37,003 nucleotides of DNA. Origin: Candidatus Binatota bacterium. Lineage in GTDB: Bacteria; Desulfobacterota; Binatia; UBA1149; CAITLU01. The DNA lies in assembly GCA_024276575.1 (NCBI GenBank), contig JAJRWY010000044.1, positions 1 through 37,003 on the forward strand, read 5' to 3'. The translations under genes were made by a program, and so were the position numbers. Shown one piece after another: positions 9,411-19,075 of the stretch. How positions within the stretch are numbered: the stretch's first letter is position 1; each line of letters starts with the position of its first letter. The notes under the pieces were generated by a model. The model had not been told where the DNA came from. It saw nothing but the letters and a program-made list of their open reading frames with translations, and made no database searches.

Positions 9411-10130
9411 ATGTTCCGAAAAGCCGAAAACCTCATCCTCAAGCTCTCACCGCCGCTGGTGGCAGTGGCGGTGCTGGTCAGTTCTCTGGCGGTGTTCATG
9501 TGGGTTCCGACCGACAAGGCTCTGGGAATCAGCCAGCGTATCTTTTACTACCATGTGCCCGCAGCCAGCACCTGCTTTGCAGCCTTCATCGGCGCCGGGC
9601 TCGCCAGCGCAATCTTTCTGAAGACGCGCAACGAGCAGTGGGACCACGCCGCCCACGCCGCCGCAGGGGTGGGTATGGTATATGCGACTATCGTACTGAT
9701 CACCGGTTCGATCTGGGCACGCACCGCATGGGGGACTTGGTGGACTTGGGACGCGCGGCTGACGACCTTCCTGATCTTATGGCTGATTTACGCGGTCTAT
9801 CTGCTGCTTCGCGCTTTCTCGCAAGGCAACGAAATGGGGCCCCGCTACGCCGCGGTGCTGGCCATCGCAGGCGCAGTCAACATACCCTTGGTGATGATGG
9901 CCACACGTTTGTGGCGCACCATCCATCCCAAAGTCATCAACAACCCTCAAGGGGGTATTCAAGATCCAAGAATGATCGCCACCTTGGTCCTCAGTATGGT
10001 CGCCCTGTTCACCCTGTTCCTGTGGTTGTGGGCATTGCGCATGCGGATGCTGCGCCTAGGCGACCGTGTCGAATTGTTGCTGGCCGACCACTACCAGTCA
10101 TCTCAAACTTTTTCGCGGAGTAACGGCTAA
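9411..10130 (+). CDS. ccmC: Heme exporter/cytochrome c biogenesis protein CcmC
   Basis: RIFYYHVPAASTCF...SIWARTAWGTWWTWDARLTTFLILWLIYAVYLLLR: tryptophan-rich WGTWWxWD motif. Confidence 0.92.
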   Translation: MFRKAENLILKLSPPLVAVAVLVSSLAVFMWVPTDKALGISQRIFYYHVPAASTCFAAFIGAGLASAIFLKTRNEQWDHAAHAAAGVGMVYATIVLITGSIWARTAWGTWWTWDARLTTFLILWLIYAVYLLLRAFSQGNEMGPRYAAVLAIAGAVNIPLVMMATRLWRTIHPKVINNPQGGIQDPRMIATLVLSMVALFTLFLWLWALRMRMLRLGDRVELLLADHYQSSQTFSRSNG

Positions 10131-10279
10131 TGAATGCGCTGACTTACGTTGGAGCCGCTTATGTGGTGCTGTGGATCCTTTTCATCGCCTATGCGTGGCG
10201 GCTGACCTCGGCATCGCAGAGGATCGAAAGGAAGCTCGAAGAGCTGGAGCGTGAAGTCGAACAACGCGACGGGAATTGA
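10130..10279 (+). CDS. ccmD: CcmD-like small membrane protein (49 aa), not in the supplied ORF track
   Basis: ATG overlaps the ccmC TAA (TAATG). Translation MNALTYVGAAYVVLWILFIAYAWRLTSASQRIERKLEELEREVEQRDGN*: one TM helix plus charged tail, right position for CcmD. Confidence 0.8.
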   Translation: MNALTYVGAAYVVLWILFIAYAWRLTSASQRIERKLEELEREVEQRDGN

Positions 10280-11648
10280 ACTCCCAAGACCGGTCCCAGC
10301 GCCTCTGCCGGGTGTAGGGCAAAAGCCCGGCGGCCGACCACTTTCACTTGGCCTGCGTATCGCGCGCTTTCTGGCGGTGGCCCGTATGGTCATCGTCATT
10401 TACGCCGGGTACAAGTCCTTGCAACTGTGGGGCAAGTTGAGCGGGCGCGGCTCGCGCAAGAACTTCTACCAAGCTCAGGACCGTCGCGCCGCCCGGCGCG
10501 TGCGCGACACCGCCGTACGCCAGGAAGGCCTGCTCATAAAGGCCTGCCAATTCGCTGGAAGCCGCGGTGACATCTTGCCTCCCGAGATCGTCGAGATACT
10601 CTCGGAGCTTCATGACCGCGTTCCGCCTCGCGATTTCACAGTGATCAAGCCCTGGCTGGAATCGCAATTAGGACGCTCCGTCGAAGAATGTTTCGAAACG
10701 CTGGAGCCGCTGCCGGTGGCCGCCGCCTCGCTGGCCCAGGTCCATCGCGGCACCCTACGCAGCGGGGAAACCGTTGCCGTAAAGATACAATACCCAGACA
10801 TCGACCGCATCATCGCTGCGGACCTGGCCAACATCGGCTTTTTCATCAGGCTTCTCGCCCGTATAGAACGCAGCTTCGACTTTCGCGTACTGCTCGAGGA
10901 ACTGCACCGTTACCTCCCACTAGAATTGGATTTCGTCAACGAGGCCGCCAACGCGCGGCGTTTCGCCGAGAACTTTGCGGACGACGACAGGGTCGTCTTC
11001 CCTACCCCGATACCGGAGTTGAGCTGCCGTACGGTCCTCACCATGAACTACATCGAGGGCATCAAGATATCGAGAGTCGAGCAACTGCAAGACGCGGGCA
11101 TAAACAAGCATGAGGTCGCGGAGTTGCTGGTCGATACTTACCTACGCCAGATCCTCTCCCACGGCTTCTTCCACGGCGATCCTCATCCGGGCAACCTACT
11201 GGTGCAGCCCGGACCGGTGCTGGTGATTCTGGATCTGGGTTTGGCCAAGGAGTTCACACCTGAATCACGCGACGGCTTGGTCGAACTCACAGCCGCAATC
11301 ATCGGCCGCGATGCGGCCTCTATCGGGCGAGCCTTCAGAAAGCTCGGCTTCGAAACTCGCGACCGCAACGACGATACCTTTCACACCCTCGCCGAATTGT
11401 TTCTGGGGCAAGCCCTGGCCGACGGCCGCGCCTACGCCGACCTGGCCATGATCGAGCGCATCAGCGATGAGTTACTCCGTGCCTTGCGCGCCAACCCCAT
11501 CGTCAAGGCTTCCTCGGAGTTGCTCCTGGTCCTGCGCGTAATGGGGCTGCTCAGCGGCATCGGCAAGCAACTGGACTCACAGGTCGATCCGCTGCAGGCA
11601 ATGATGCCCTTCATCTTCTCCGTTGAGCAACACGACGCCGCCGGGTAG
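10251..11648 (+). CDS. ABC1/AarF/UbiB-family atypical kinase
   Basis: GRGSRKNFYQAQDRRAARRVRDTAVRQEGLLIKACQFAGSRGDILPPEIVEILSELHDRVPP...PVAAASLAQVHRGTL...VAVKIQYP...HGFFHGDPHPGNLLVQPGPVLVILDLG. Confidence 0.92.
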   Translation: MKSNNATGIELPRPVPAPLPGVGQKPGGRPLSLGLRIARFLAVARMVIVIYAGYKSLQLWGKLSGRGSRKNFYQAQDRRAARRVRDTAVRQEGLLIKACQFAGSRGDILPPEIVEILSELHDRVPPRDFTVIKPWLESQLGRSVEECFETLEPLPVAAASLAQVHRGTLRSGETVAVKIQYPDIDRIIAADLANIGFFIRLLARIERSFDFRVLLEELHRYLPLELDFVNEAANARRFAENFADDDRVVFPTPIPELSCRTVLTMNYIEGIKISRVEQLQDAGINKHEVAELLVDTYLRQILSHGFFHGDPHPGNLLVQPGPVLVILDLGLAKEFTPESRDGLVELTAAIIGRDAASIGRAFRKLGFETRDRNDDTFHTLAELFLGQALADGRAYADLAMIERISDELLRALRANPIVKASSELLLVLRVMGLLSGIGKQLDSQVDPLQAMMPFIFSVEQHDAAG

Positions 11649-11853
11649 GCCTGAAATAAGGGCAAACCAAGAAATAGGGTCTGTCTCTGCCGTGATATTG
11701 TGGAGTTACAACACTTTGCAAGAACGCAGAGACAAGGGCCCAAAGTGAAAGAATCATCCCACCTGCAAGCCCGCCAAGTAAACGACGGGACAGCGATTGA
11801 TCCCAAACAACTCCACAGCGCGACGCTGTACCGACGGCGTCAATTTTCCGGGA

Positions 11854-12480
11854 TCAAGACTTTGCGGCGTTGGAACCCATGCGCTCTTCGATGGCGGCGT
11901 CCACGAGCTTGGCCACATACTTGCCTAGCACGTCGTTCTCCAGGTTTACCCGCGCACCGGGCTGATGAAGGCCAAGGGTCGTCACCTTCATGGTGTGGGG
12001 TATCACCGCCACGTCGAAACTATCTTGCGTGCAGTTGAAACAGGTCAGGCTGATACCATCGACGGCAATCGAACCCTTCTCCACCGTTAGTTTCGCAAGC
12101 TCAGAATCGAACGAGAAGGTGAAAATCGAAGACTCTCCTTCGGGACGGATCGAAAGTACCGAACCGGTGCCGTCGACGTGGCCGGAGACCATGTGGCCGC
12201 CCATCAGGTCGTTCATTCTCAGTGAACGCTCCAGATTGACCGGCACCCCGGGAGCTAGGTCCCCGAGTGTGGTCCTGCGCAACGATTCCGCAGACACGTC
12301 GACAGCAAAGGCCCCGTCTTCGACCGACACCACCGTCATGCAAGCTCCGTTGATCGCGATACTCTCGCCCATGGCGAGTTCCCCGACCGGCAGCGAAGTC
12401 TCCACTACCAAGCGCGAGCCTTGCTCCAAAGGCTCGACGCGCCGCAAACGCCCAAGATCTTCTATTATGCCCGTAAACAC
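11854..12480 (-). CDS. ribE: Riboflavin synthase alpha subunit
   Basis: MFTGIIEDLGRL...ESIAINGACMTVV...LMGGHMVSGHVDGTGSV...EKGSIAVDGISLTCF: two lumazine-binding repeats. Confidence 0.95.
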   Translation of the reverse strand: MFTGIIEDLGRLRRVEPLEQGSRLVVETSLPVGELAMGESIAINGACMTVVSVEDGAFAVDVSAESLRRTTLGDLAPGVPVNLERSLRMNDLMGGHMVSGHVDGTGSVLSIRPEGESSIFTFSFDSELAKLTVEKGSIAVDGISLTCFNCTQDSFDVAVIPHTMKVTTLGLHQPGARVNLENDVLGKYVAKLVDAAIEERMGSNAAKS

Positions 12481-12832
12481 CCGTCCCCTCGTCTAAGCTG
12501 TATTATTCACGAAAGCTCTGTTTCAAGCCGCAATCACCCGCCTCGGCATCACCACTACGCTTACAGGATCCCCGCCGCCCAATAACTCCACCTCAACCGC
12601 CGGAACCTCTCCTGCGCCAACAGCCGCCTGCTCGCCGCTTCGCGGCTCACCACTTTCCGGCTCTCGACGTGCTGTTGCTACACCTGCCGGCCTCATCGCT
12701 GCGTGTTGATCGATCCGGCCGATCTGGCCGATCTGGCCGATGCTTGTAAGACTCGCGACGAGCTATCATGGACAACGCAGGCTAAGCCAGATCGCGCAAC
12801 ATCGAACGCAACCACGAGGAGGCCCATCCTTC

Positions 12833-13102
12833 CTACATCCGTTCGCTCAGCATCTCGAGTTCTCCCCGGTCCAGCCATACCCCGCCACAGTCATGGCACT
12901 GGTCAATGGATACTCCTTCGCGTGTCTGCTCGTCCAGTTCCACGCAGCAACGCGGACATAGCCCCGGACGTACTCCCTGAGCGGCTTTCAAGGCCTCTAG
13001 ACGCGCTTTGTCCTGCTGGGCAAAGTAATGATCCTCGTCACCCCGTTGTTTATCCCTCAACTTGCTACCGAGTCTGTCTTTATCGTCTACCATCGCTACC
13101 AT
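12833..13102 (-). CDS. TFIIB-type zinc-ribbon protein
   Basis: CPRCCVELDEQTREGVSIDQCHDCGGVWLDRGELEML: CxxC...CxxCGGVWLDRGE motif of zf-TFIIB proteins. Confidence 0.85.
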   Translation of the reverse strand: MVAMVDDKDRLGSKLRDKQRGDEDHYFAQQDKARLEALKAAQGVRPGLCPRCCVELDEQTREGVSIDQCHDCGGVWLDRGELEMLSERM

Positions 13103-13169
13103 CCCTTATCGCCCGGCTACCGCCCGCGCCGCATGCGACCGGCACAACACCCCGCGGCAGCCCCTTCGC

Positions 13170-13547
13170 TCACTTCGCCGTATCGCCGCCGCTTGGACCG
13201 TCGAGTTTTTTGCCAGGCCTTTGCACATCCACGCTGCCAGGATCTACGCTGCCAGGATCCGAGGCTACGTCGCCACCGCTCGAAGCCGCCGTGTCGACCC
13301 CGGCCTTTTCCTTGGCCCAGTCCAGAAGCTCACGCGCCCGGCGGCTCTCCGGTGCCATCAGCGCGAGCCCGGCGAGGATGAACATCCAGCCCTGCAGTAC
13401 CGGCAGAAACCCGGAAATGACCCCGGCGATCAGCAGCAGAATCCCACCGCCCAAGCGCGCCACACGAACAACTCGTCGCTTCAATTCTCCATGTTCCTTT
13501 GCGAACCATACGCGGGCGCCGGCACCATCCACGCCGCAGCATCGCAA
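13170..13547 (-). CDS. PGPGW-like putative transmembrane protein
   Basis: GGGILLLIAGVISGFLPVLQGWMFILAGLALMAPESRRARELLDWAKEK: two-TM protein resembling the PGPGW family. C-terminal DPGSVDPGSVDV encoded by a 15-bp tandem duplication (13231-13260). Confidence 0.6.
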   Translation of the reverse strand: MRCCGVDGAGARVWFAKEHGELKRRVVRVARLGGGILLLIAGVISGFLPVLQGWMFILAGLALMAPESRRARELLDWAKEKAGVDTAASSGGDVASDPGSVDPGSVDVQRPGKKLDGPSGGDTAK

Positions 13548-13602
13548 AGGCCGCCTTGCGATCCGCCGTGCGATGCTTACATTTTCGCTAAGCGATCAAA
13601 AA

Positions 13603-13620
13603 CCAAGCGAAAGCGCTTGG
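13603..13620 (+). promoter_or_regulatory. Hairpin in the clpB 5' leader
   Basis: ccaagcg AAAG cgcttgg, perfect 7-bp stem, ending 2 nt before a likely Shine-Dalgarno AGGA (13623-13626) and 14 nt before the clpB ATG (13635). Confidence 0.4.
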
Positions 13621-13634
13621 CCAGGATAGTTATC

Positions 13635-16241
13635 ATGAACGAAAAGCTTACCGAAAAGAGCCGTGCCGCCATCACCGAGGCGCAAGGCCAAGCTCTTGAC
13701 CGCCATAATCCGACGCTGGAGCCGGAACATTTACTGGCAGCGCTGGCCAAACCGGCCGACGGCTTGCTCGCGACTTTGATCCGCAGCCTCGGGCGTGAAC
13801 CTTCGGCCCTGCAGGCCCGCATAGAAAGCAGCCTGGCGCGCCTACCGGTCGGACACGGCGACGAAGAACTGCGGGCGAGCAGCCGCTTCGCGCGGTTGAT
13901 GCGCGAAGCCGGCCGCGTAATGGAAGCACGCGGGGACTAGTTCGTCAGCGTAGAACACCTGATCCTGGCCCTATTGATCGATAAAGGGGCGGCCGGCGAC
14001 ATCCTCGCTGAATTCGGCGTAAACGCCGAGCAGGTGGAGCGCGTAATCGACGAGGTCCGTAAGGGACGCAAAGTGGATTCGGAGAACCCCGAAGCCACGG
14101 ACGCAGCGCTGGAGAAGTACGGCCGGGATCTCACCGCGGAAGCGGCCGAGGGCAAACTCGATCCCGTAATCGGACGCGATGAGGAGATCCGGCGCGTGAT
14201 CGAAGTGATATCGCGGCGGACCAAGAACAATCCGGTTCTTATCGGCGAACCCGGCGTAGGCAAGACTGCCATCGTCGAAGGCCTCGCCCGCCGCATCGTA
14301 GCGGGGGACGTACCGGAGGGGCTCAAGGACCGGCGTGTGGTGTCGCTGGACATGGGCGCACTGATAGCCGGCGCAAAGTTTCGCGGCGAGTTCGAGGAAC
14401 GGCTCAAGGCGGTACTCAACGAAGTGCGTGAAGCCGCCGGATCGATCATCCTGTTCATCGACGAGCTTCACACCGTGGTCGGAGCGGGAGCGGCCGAAGG
14501 CGCCATGGATGCCGGCAATCTTCTGAAGCCCATGCTCGCGCGCGGCGAACTTCACTGTATCGGCGCGACCACGCTATCCGAATACCGCAAGCATGTAGAA
14601 AAAGATGCGGCTCTCGAGCGGCGCTTCCAACCCGTCAAGGTAGACCCTCCCAGCGTAAGTGACACCGTGTCGATATTACGAGGACTCAAGGAACGTTACG
14701 AGATACACCACGGGGTCCGCATCAAAGACACCGCGCTGGTAACCGCCGCCGTGCTTTCCGACCGCTACATTTCGGACCGCTTCCTGCCGGACAAGGCCAT
14801 CGACCTTATCGATGAAGCGGCCGCACGGCTGCGCACTGAAATGGAATCGATGCCGACCGAACTCGACGAAGTTTCACGCCGTATCATGCAGTTGGAGATC
14901 GAGCGCGAGGCTCTCAAGCGCGAGAGCGATGATGCTTCCAAACGCCGCCTGGAACGGCTCGAGGAAGAACTCGCCGAGTTGCGTGGCGTGCATGACGAGA
15001 AGCGGGCCTTGTGGGAAGTCGAACGAAGCGAGAGCAGCAAGCTGCGCGATCTCAAGAGCGAGATAGACAACGTACGCACTGAAATCGAGCAAGCCGAAAG
15101 AGCCTACGATTTGAACCGGGCGGCCGAACTCAAGTACGGACGCCTAGTGGAACTGGAAAAACGCCTATCGGAAGCCGAAACCCGCGTCAATGAAAGTGCG
15201 GGGGGCCGCTTGGTTCGCGAAGAAGTCTCGGAAGACGATATCGCCGAGGTAGTATCGCGCTGGACCCACATACCGGTAGCGCGGCTTATGGAAGGCGAGG
15301 CCGAAAGACTCGTCCACCTTGCCGAGCGTCTTCATGAGCGGGTCATCGGCCAGGATGAGGCAGTGGAAGCCGTCGCGGATGCGATCTTGCGAGCCCGTTC
15401 CGGACTCGCTGAAGCCGGCCGGCCGCAAGGCTCCTTTCTGTTTCTCGGACCTACCGGGGTCGGCAAAACAGAGCTGGCCAAGGCGCTGGCGGCCGAACTC
15501 TTCGATGACGAGCAGGCGATGGTCCGTATCGACATGTCCGAGTACATGGAGAAGCATGCGGTCTCACGATTGATCGGCGCTCCCCCGGGATACGTCGGTT
15601 ACGAAGAGGGCGGGCAACTTACCGAAGCGGTTCGCCGCAAACCCTACTGCGTGATCTTGCTCGACGAAATCGAGAAGGCCCACCACGACGTCTTCAACAC
15701 TTTGTTGCAAGTGCTCGACGACGGGCGTCTGACCGACGGGCAGGGCCGCACCGTAAACTTTTCCAACACGGTCATCTTGATGACCTCCAACGTCGGCAGC
15801 AGTGAGATTCTGGCTTACGGCGCTACCGGTGAGAGTTCTTCGGGGAATTCTTACGAGGCGATGAAAGCGGAAGTGCTCGACCTGCTGAGGCGCGAGTTCC
15901 GGCCCGAGTTTCTGAACCGCCTCGACGAAATCGTGGTCTTCCATTCCCTCGACCGCGAGCAGTTGCGCGCCATCGTCGACCTGCAGATTGCCGGCTTGCG
16001 CGAGCGGCTGGAAGCCCGGGGCATCGAACTCGTATTGAACGACGAAGCCCGCGACTACCTCGCCGAGCGCGGCTACGACCCCAGCTACGGAGCCAGGCCG
16101 CTGAAGCGCATCATCCGCACAGAGATCGAGACCGAACTCGCCCGGCGCATAGTGGCCGGCGAGATCGGCGACGGAGCGCGGGTACTGGTAACGAGATCGG
16201 ACCACGGACCGGAGCCGCTGGCTTTCGACGTAGCAGCCTAA
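13635..16241 (+). pseudogene. clpB: ATP-dependent chaperone ClpB interrupted by in-frame TAG at 13938-13940
   Basis: MNEKLTEKSRAAITEAQGQALDRHNPTLEPEHLLAAL...[22 protein letters not shown]... continues in the same frame through [28 protein letters not shown]-domain coiled coil, [38 protein letters not shown]. Could be functional if the TAG is an error or bypassed. Confidence 0.93.
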
Positions 16242-16316
16242 GCGTTTACCGCCGACAGCGGCACCGAACTCGATATGCAACAATCGCTTGGTCCGGATGC
16301 CGCAGGGGCGGGCGCG

Positions 16317-17156
16317 TCACATGCTCGGGGTAGGGTCGGTCAGATGGTGGCGGGTCAACTCCGAGCTTACATACTCGAAAGCATCGTCCACACTATCCGA
16401 ACGATGGAACAAAGAGAGATCCTCGGGGCTGATTACGCCGAACTCCACCAAGGCATCAAAATTCATTACCCGGTCCCAGAAGTCGGCCCCATACAGGACC
16501 ACCGCCACCGGTTTCTTGATCTTGCGGTTCTGGACGAGGGTCAGCACTTCGAACATTTCATCGAGCGTGCCGAATCCTCCCGGCATCACCACCAGGGCTT
16601 TGGCCATGTACATGAACCAGTACTTACGCATGAAAAAATAATGGAACTCGAAAGCCAGTTCACGCGTAGTGTAATCATTGATGCCTTGCTCGGAGGGCAA
16701 GGAGATACCCAACCCGATATTGAGCCCGCGCGCTTCCGAAGCACCGCGGTTGGCGGCTTCCATGATACCCGGACCGCCGCCAGTGCATACTACGAAACGG
16801 CGGTCGTCGCGTTGCAAGCCCTTCGACCACTCGGTCAAGCGCCGGGATAGCTCGCGAGCATCCTCGTAATAACGCAATAAACTCAGCGAGGGATGCGACG
16901 CCCCCGAGTTGCGCAATAGCTCGGCTTGTTCGGGCGATGGGACGCGCGCCGATCCGAAGATTACGATAGTGTCGCTAACCTGATTGGCTCCGAAACGTGC
17001 TTCCGGATGTAAATACTCCGACAGTATCCGCAACGGCCGGCCCGCCCGGCTGCGCAAGAAGGCCGGATCCTCGTAGGCTTTCAAAAGTTTGAGTCGCTCG
17101 TCATCCACAGGCTTGGTCCTTCCCCCTACGGTTCGCGCGGTCTCCGCATTCCGCAC
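16317..17156 (-). CDS. LOG-family Rossmann-fold protein (TIGR00730-like)
   Basis: VIFGSARVPSPEQAE...CTGGGPGIMEAANRGASEA...MPGGFGTLDEMFEVLTLVQ (GGGxGxMxxA and PGGxGTxxE). Confidence 0.85.
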   Translation of the reverse strand: MRNAETARTVGGRTKPVDDERLKLLKAYEDPAFLRSRAGRPLRILSEYLHPEARFGANQVSDTIVIFGSARVPSPEQAELLRNSGASHPSLSLLRYYEDARELSRRLTEWSKGLQRDDRRFVVCTGGGPGIMEAANRGASEARGLNIGLGISLPSEQGINDYTTRELAFEFHYFFMRKYWFMYMAKALVVMPGGFGTLDEMFEVLTLVQNRKIKKPVAVVLYGADFWDRVMNFDALVEFGVISPEDLSLFHRSDSVDDAFEYVSSELTRHHLTDPTPSM

Positions 17157-17232
17157 AATCCCCGCAGTCAGACCGTTACCCCAAGCAATCCGGCAAACAA
17201 AGAGCCCACGGCACGCCGGCAGGCGCTTCGTC

Positions 17233-18024
17233 TCAACCGTTCATATCGAGATTCGCGAAATCACCCGCAGACGGGCCGGCAGTCATGCCACCGTCGATAG
17301 GCACGGCCGCCCCGGTAATGAAGGAGGCGTCGTCGCTGGCCAGGAAGCATATCAGCTTGGCCACTTCCGCCGCTTCGCCCAGCCGGCCCATGGGATGGGC
17401 GGTCTTGCCTACCTCTTCCAGCGAAATCATACCGCCGCTCATGGCCTCGAAACCCTCGGCCATCGGCGTGCGGATGATTCCCGGGCAAACCGCGTTCACA
17501 CGGATCCCGAAGGCGGCCACTTCCAAAGCCGCGTTCTTGGTCAACAACACCACCCCGCCCTTGGCAGCGTTGTAGCTCGACAGCCCCGGCGCTCCGATCA
17601 GGCCTGCTACAGAAGCGGTATTGACTATGGCGCCACGATCCGGACCCTCGTTGTTGATCATGGCACGGATCGCCGACTGCAAACCATAATAGACACCGTT
17701 GAGATTGACGTCGATCAGCCGGCAATGATCTTCCGGCGTAGTCGCCACCAACGGACTGTGTATCTCTATCCCCGCATTGTTGACGAAAACATCCAAGCGG
17801 CCGTAGTGCTCGACGGTTCTCGCCACCATGGCTTCAACCGCCTCGTGGTCGGCGACATCGACTTCTATGAAAATCGCGTCGAGTTCCGCAGCCAATTCGC
17901 TGCCGTCTTGGATATCGGCCAAGGCCAAGCGGGCACCGGCCTCTTTCATGCAGCGCGCGCTTGCTTCGCCGATGCCCGATACTGCGCCCGTGATCAAAGT
18001 AACCTTGTCTTGCAGGCTGTTCAT
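17233..18024 (-). CDS. SDR-family oxidoreductase
   Basis: MNSLQDKVTLITGAVSGIGEASARCMKEAGARLALADIQ...NNAG...YNAAKGGV...GAAVPIDGGMTAG. Confidence 0.9.
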   Translation of the reverse strand: MNSLQDKVTLITGAVSGIGEASARCMKEAGARLALADIQDGSELAAELDAIFIEVDVADHEAVEAMVARTVEHYGRLDVFVNNAGIEIHSPLVATTPEDHCRLIDVNLNGVYYGLQSAIRAMINNEGPDRGAIVNTASVAGLIGAPGLSSYNAAKGGVVLLTKNAALEVAAFGIRVNAVCPGIIRTPMAEGFEAMSGGMISLEEVGKTAHPMGRLGEAAEVAKLICFLASDDASFITGAAVPIDGGMTAGPSAGDFANLDMNG

Positions 18025-18225
18025 TCCTAAACCCCTATTCGTCGAGCCACCGGAGGCGCTCGAACCAGCGTTTTTCGTAGTGAAAGTCGAGAGTAGCCGC
18101 CCGAGCCGTACGCTTCGGGCTACCCCGACCATTCGATCGCATTTGATCGCCCGTGTAGCCGTCCGCCCCCGCTCACACAAGCAAGACGCACCATAGAAGC
18201 AGACGGTCCCGGGACTAACCTCGAT

Positions 18226-18294
18226 CGGACAATAATTCACTGCGCAAATCGCCTCCGGCTCGCGCCGGAGCACGCTATCCACGGCCGGACTCGC
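18226..18294. repeat. Dispersed repeat module B, copy 1 (69 nt)
   Basis: cggacaataattcactgcgcaaatcgcctccggctcgcgccggagcacgctatcc...ctcgc; 65/69 identical by eye to 35491-35559. Contains perfect hairpin ctccggc-tcgc-gccggag. Confidence 0.9.
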
Positions 18295-18346
18295 ACTAGG
18301 CCTAGCGATCAAACTTCATAGCAAGACGGACCACCGAAGATCCGAG

Positions 18347-19057
18347 TCAGGAGCGCAAGTGGTAAATGACTGACCCCACCGTGTAGTAGACAGGATAAAA
18401 TAATGACAGCAGCGCCAGCGTAGGCGAAGGATGCGGCAGGCGGGAAAGCATGACCAGACAGATCACGCCCCAGACGATGCCCAGGACAATGGTCAGCGCT
18501 CGCATTTTTTCCATCCGTGCTGGGTAGAGCCAACGCATCGGCACGAATACCAAGACCGCAAGCGCCAGCATCACTGCCAAATTCAACCACGGGTCGCTAT
18601 CGAGGACCACGAAGTAGAAAGCAACGACGTTCCAGTACGAAGGGAAACCCTGGAAGTAGTGTTCGACGAAACCTTTGGCATCGGTTTGGGCGAAACCGTA
18701 GGCGCTGGCCAACAGCACCACGAGCGCCAGATACTGCAACCCGTCGGGAAGAATTCCGGGCTGAATCATTACAGCGACCGGAACGACGACATAGCTGAGA
18801 TAATCGACGACATTATCGAGCAATTCGCCGTCCACCCAGGGCACTACCTGTTTGACGCGCAGCCTGCGCGCCATGGTACCGTCGCTGGCATCGATCACCA
18901 AGGCCGCCGCCAGCAGTGCAAAGGTGCTGAAGTAATCGGCGCGAAAAGCCGCCTCCAACGCAAGAAAACCCAACACCGCGCCCATGGCGGTGTAGAGATG
19001 TACTCCCCAGGCCAGAAGTACTGACAGATGGCTGGGAGCTTCCTGCGGCTTCAGCAT
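18347..19057 (-). CDS. pcs: CDP-alcohol phosphatidyltransferase, phosphatidylcholine synthase-like
   Basis: IDASDGTMARRLRVKQVVPWVDGELLDNVVDYLSYVVVPVAVM: DG..AR...D...D signature in the Pcs-type context; eight or so TM segments. Confidence 0.7.
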   Translation of the reverse strand: MLKPQEAPSHLSVLLAWGVHLYTAMGAVLGFLALEAAFRADYFSTFALLAAALVIDASDGTMARRLRVKQVVPWVDGELLDNVVDYLSYVVVPVAVMIQPGILPDGLQYLALVVLLASAYGFAQTDAKGFVEHYFQGFPSYWNVVAFYFVVLDSDPWLNLAVMLALAVLVFVPMRWLYPARMEKMRALTIVLGIVWGVICLVMLSRLPHPSPTLALLSLFYPVYYTVGSVIYHLRS

Positions 19058-19075
19058 GACGGCCTAAACCTAACC

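Noticed and set aside
12712-12741. gatc(c/t)ggcc tandem repeat (about 3.3 units of 9 bp), considered as CRISPR-like or satellite
   Set aside because: Too short, no spacers; simple microsatellite-like slippage.
12481-12832. Possible FMN riboswitch upstream of ribE
   Set aside because: No RFN-element consensus (AGGGGCAGGG...ACCGGCGGT) seen on the relevant strand.
12703-13629. 308-aa plus-strand ORF
   Set aside because: Pro/Ser/Arg-rich with no motif; antisense to the convincing zf-TFIIB and PGPGW-like genes.
13938-13940. Genome-wide amber reassignment (e.g. pyrrolysine)
   Set aside because: Only one in-frame TAG seen, and TAG is used as a normal stop for several other genes here (e.g. 22961, 21052); a point mutation or error is simpler.
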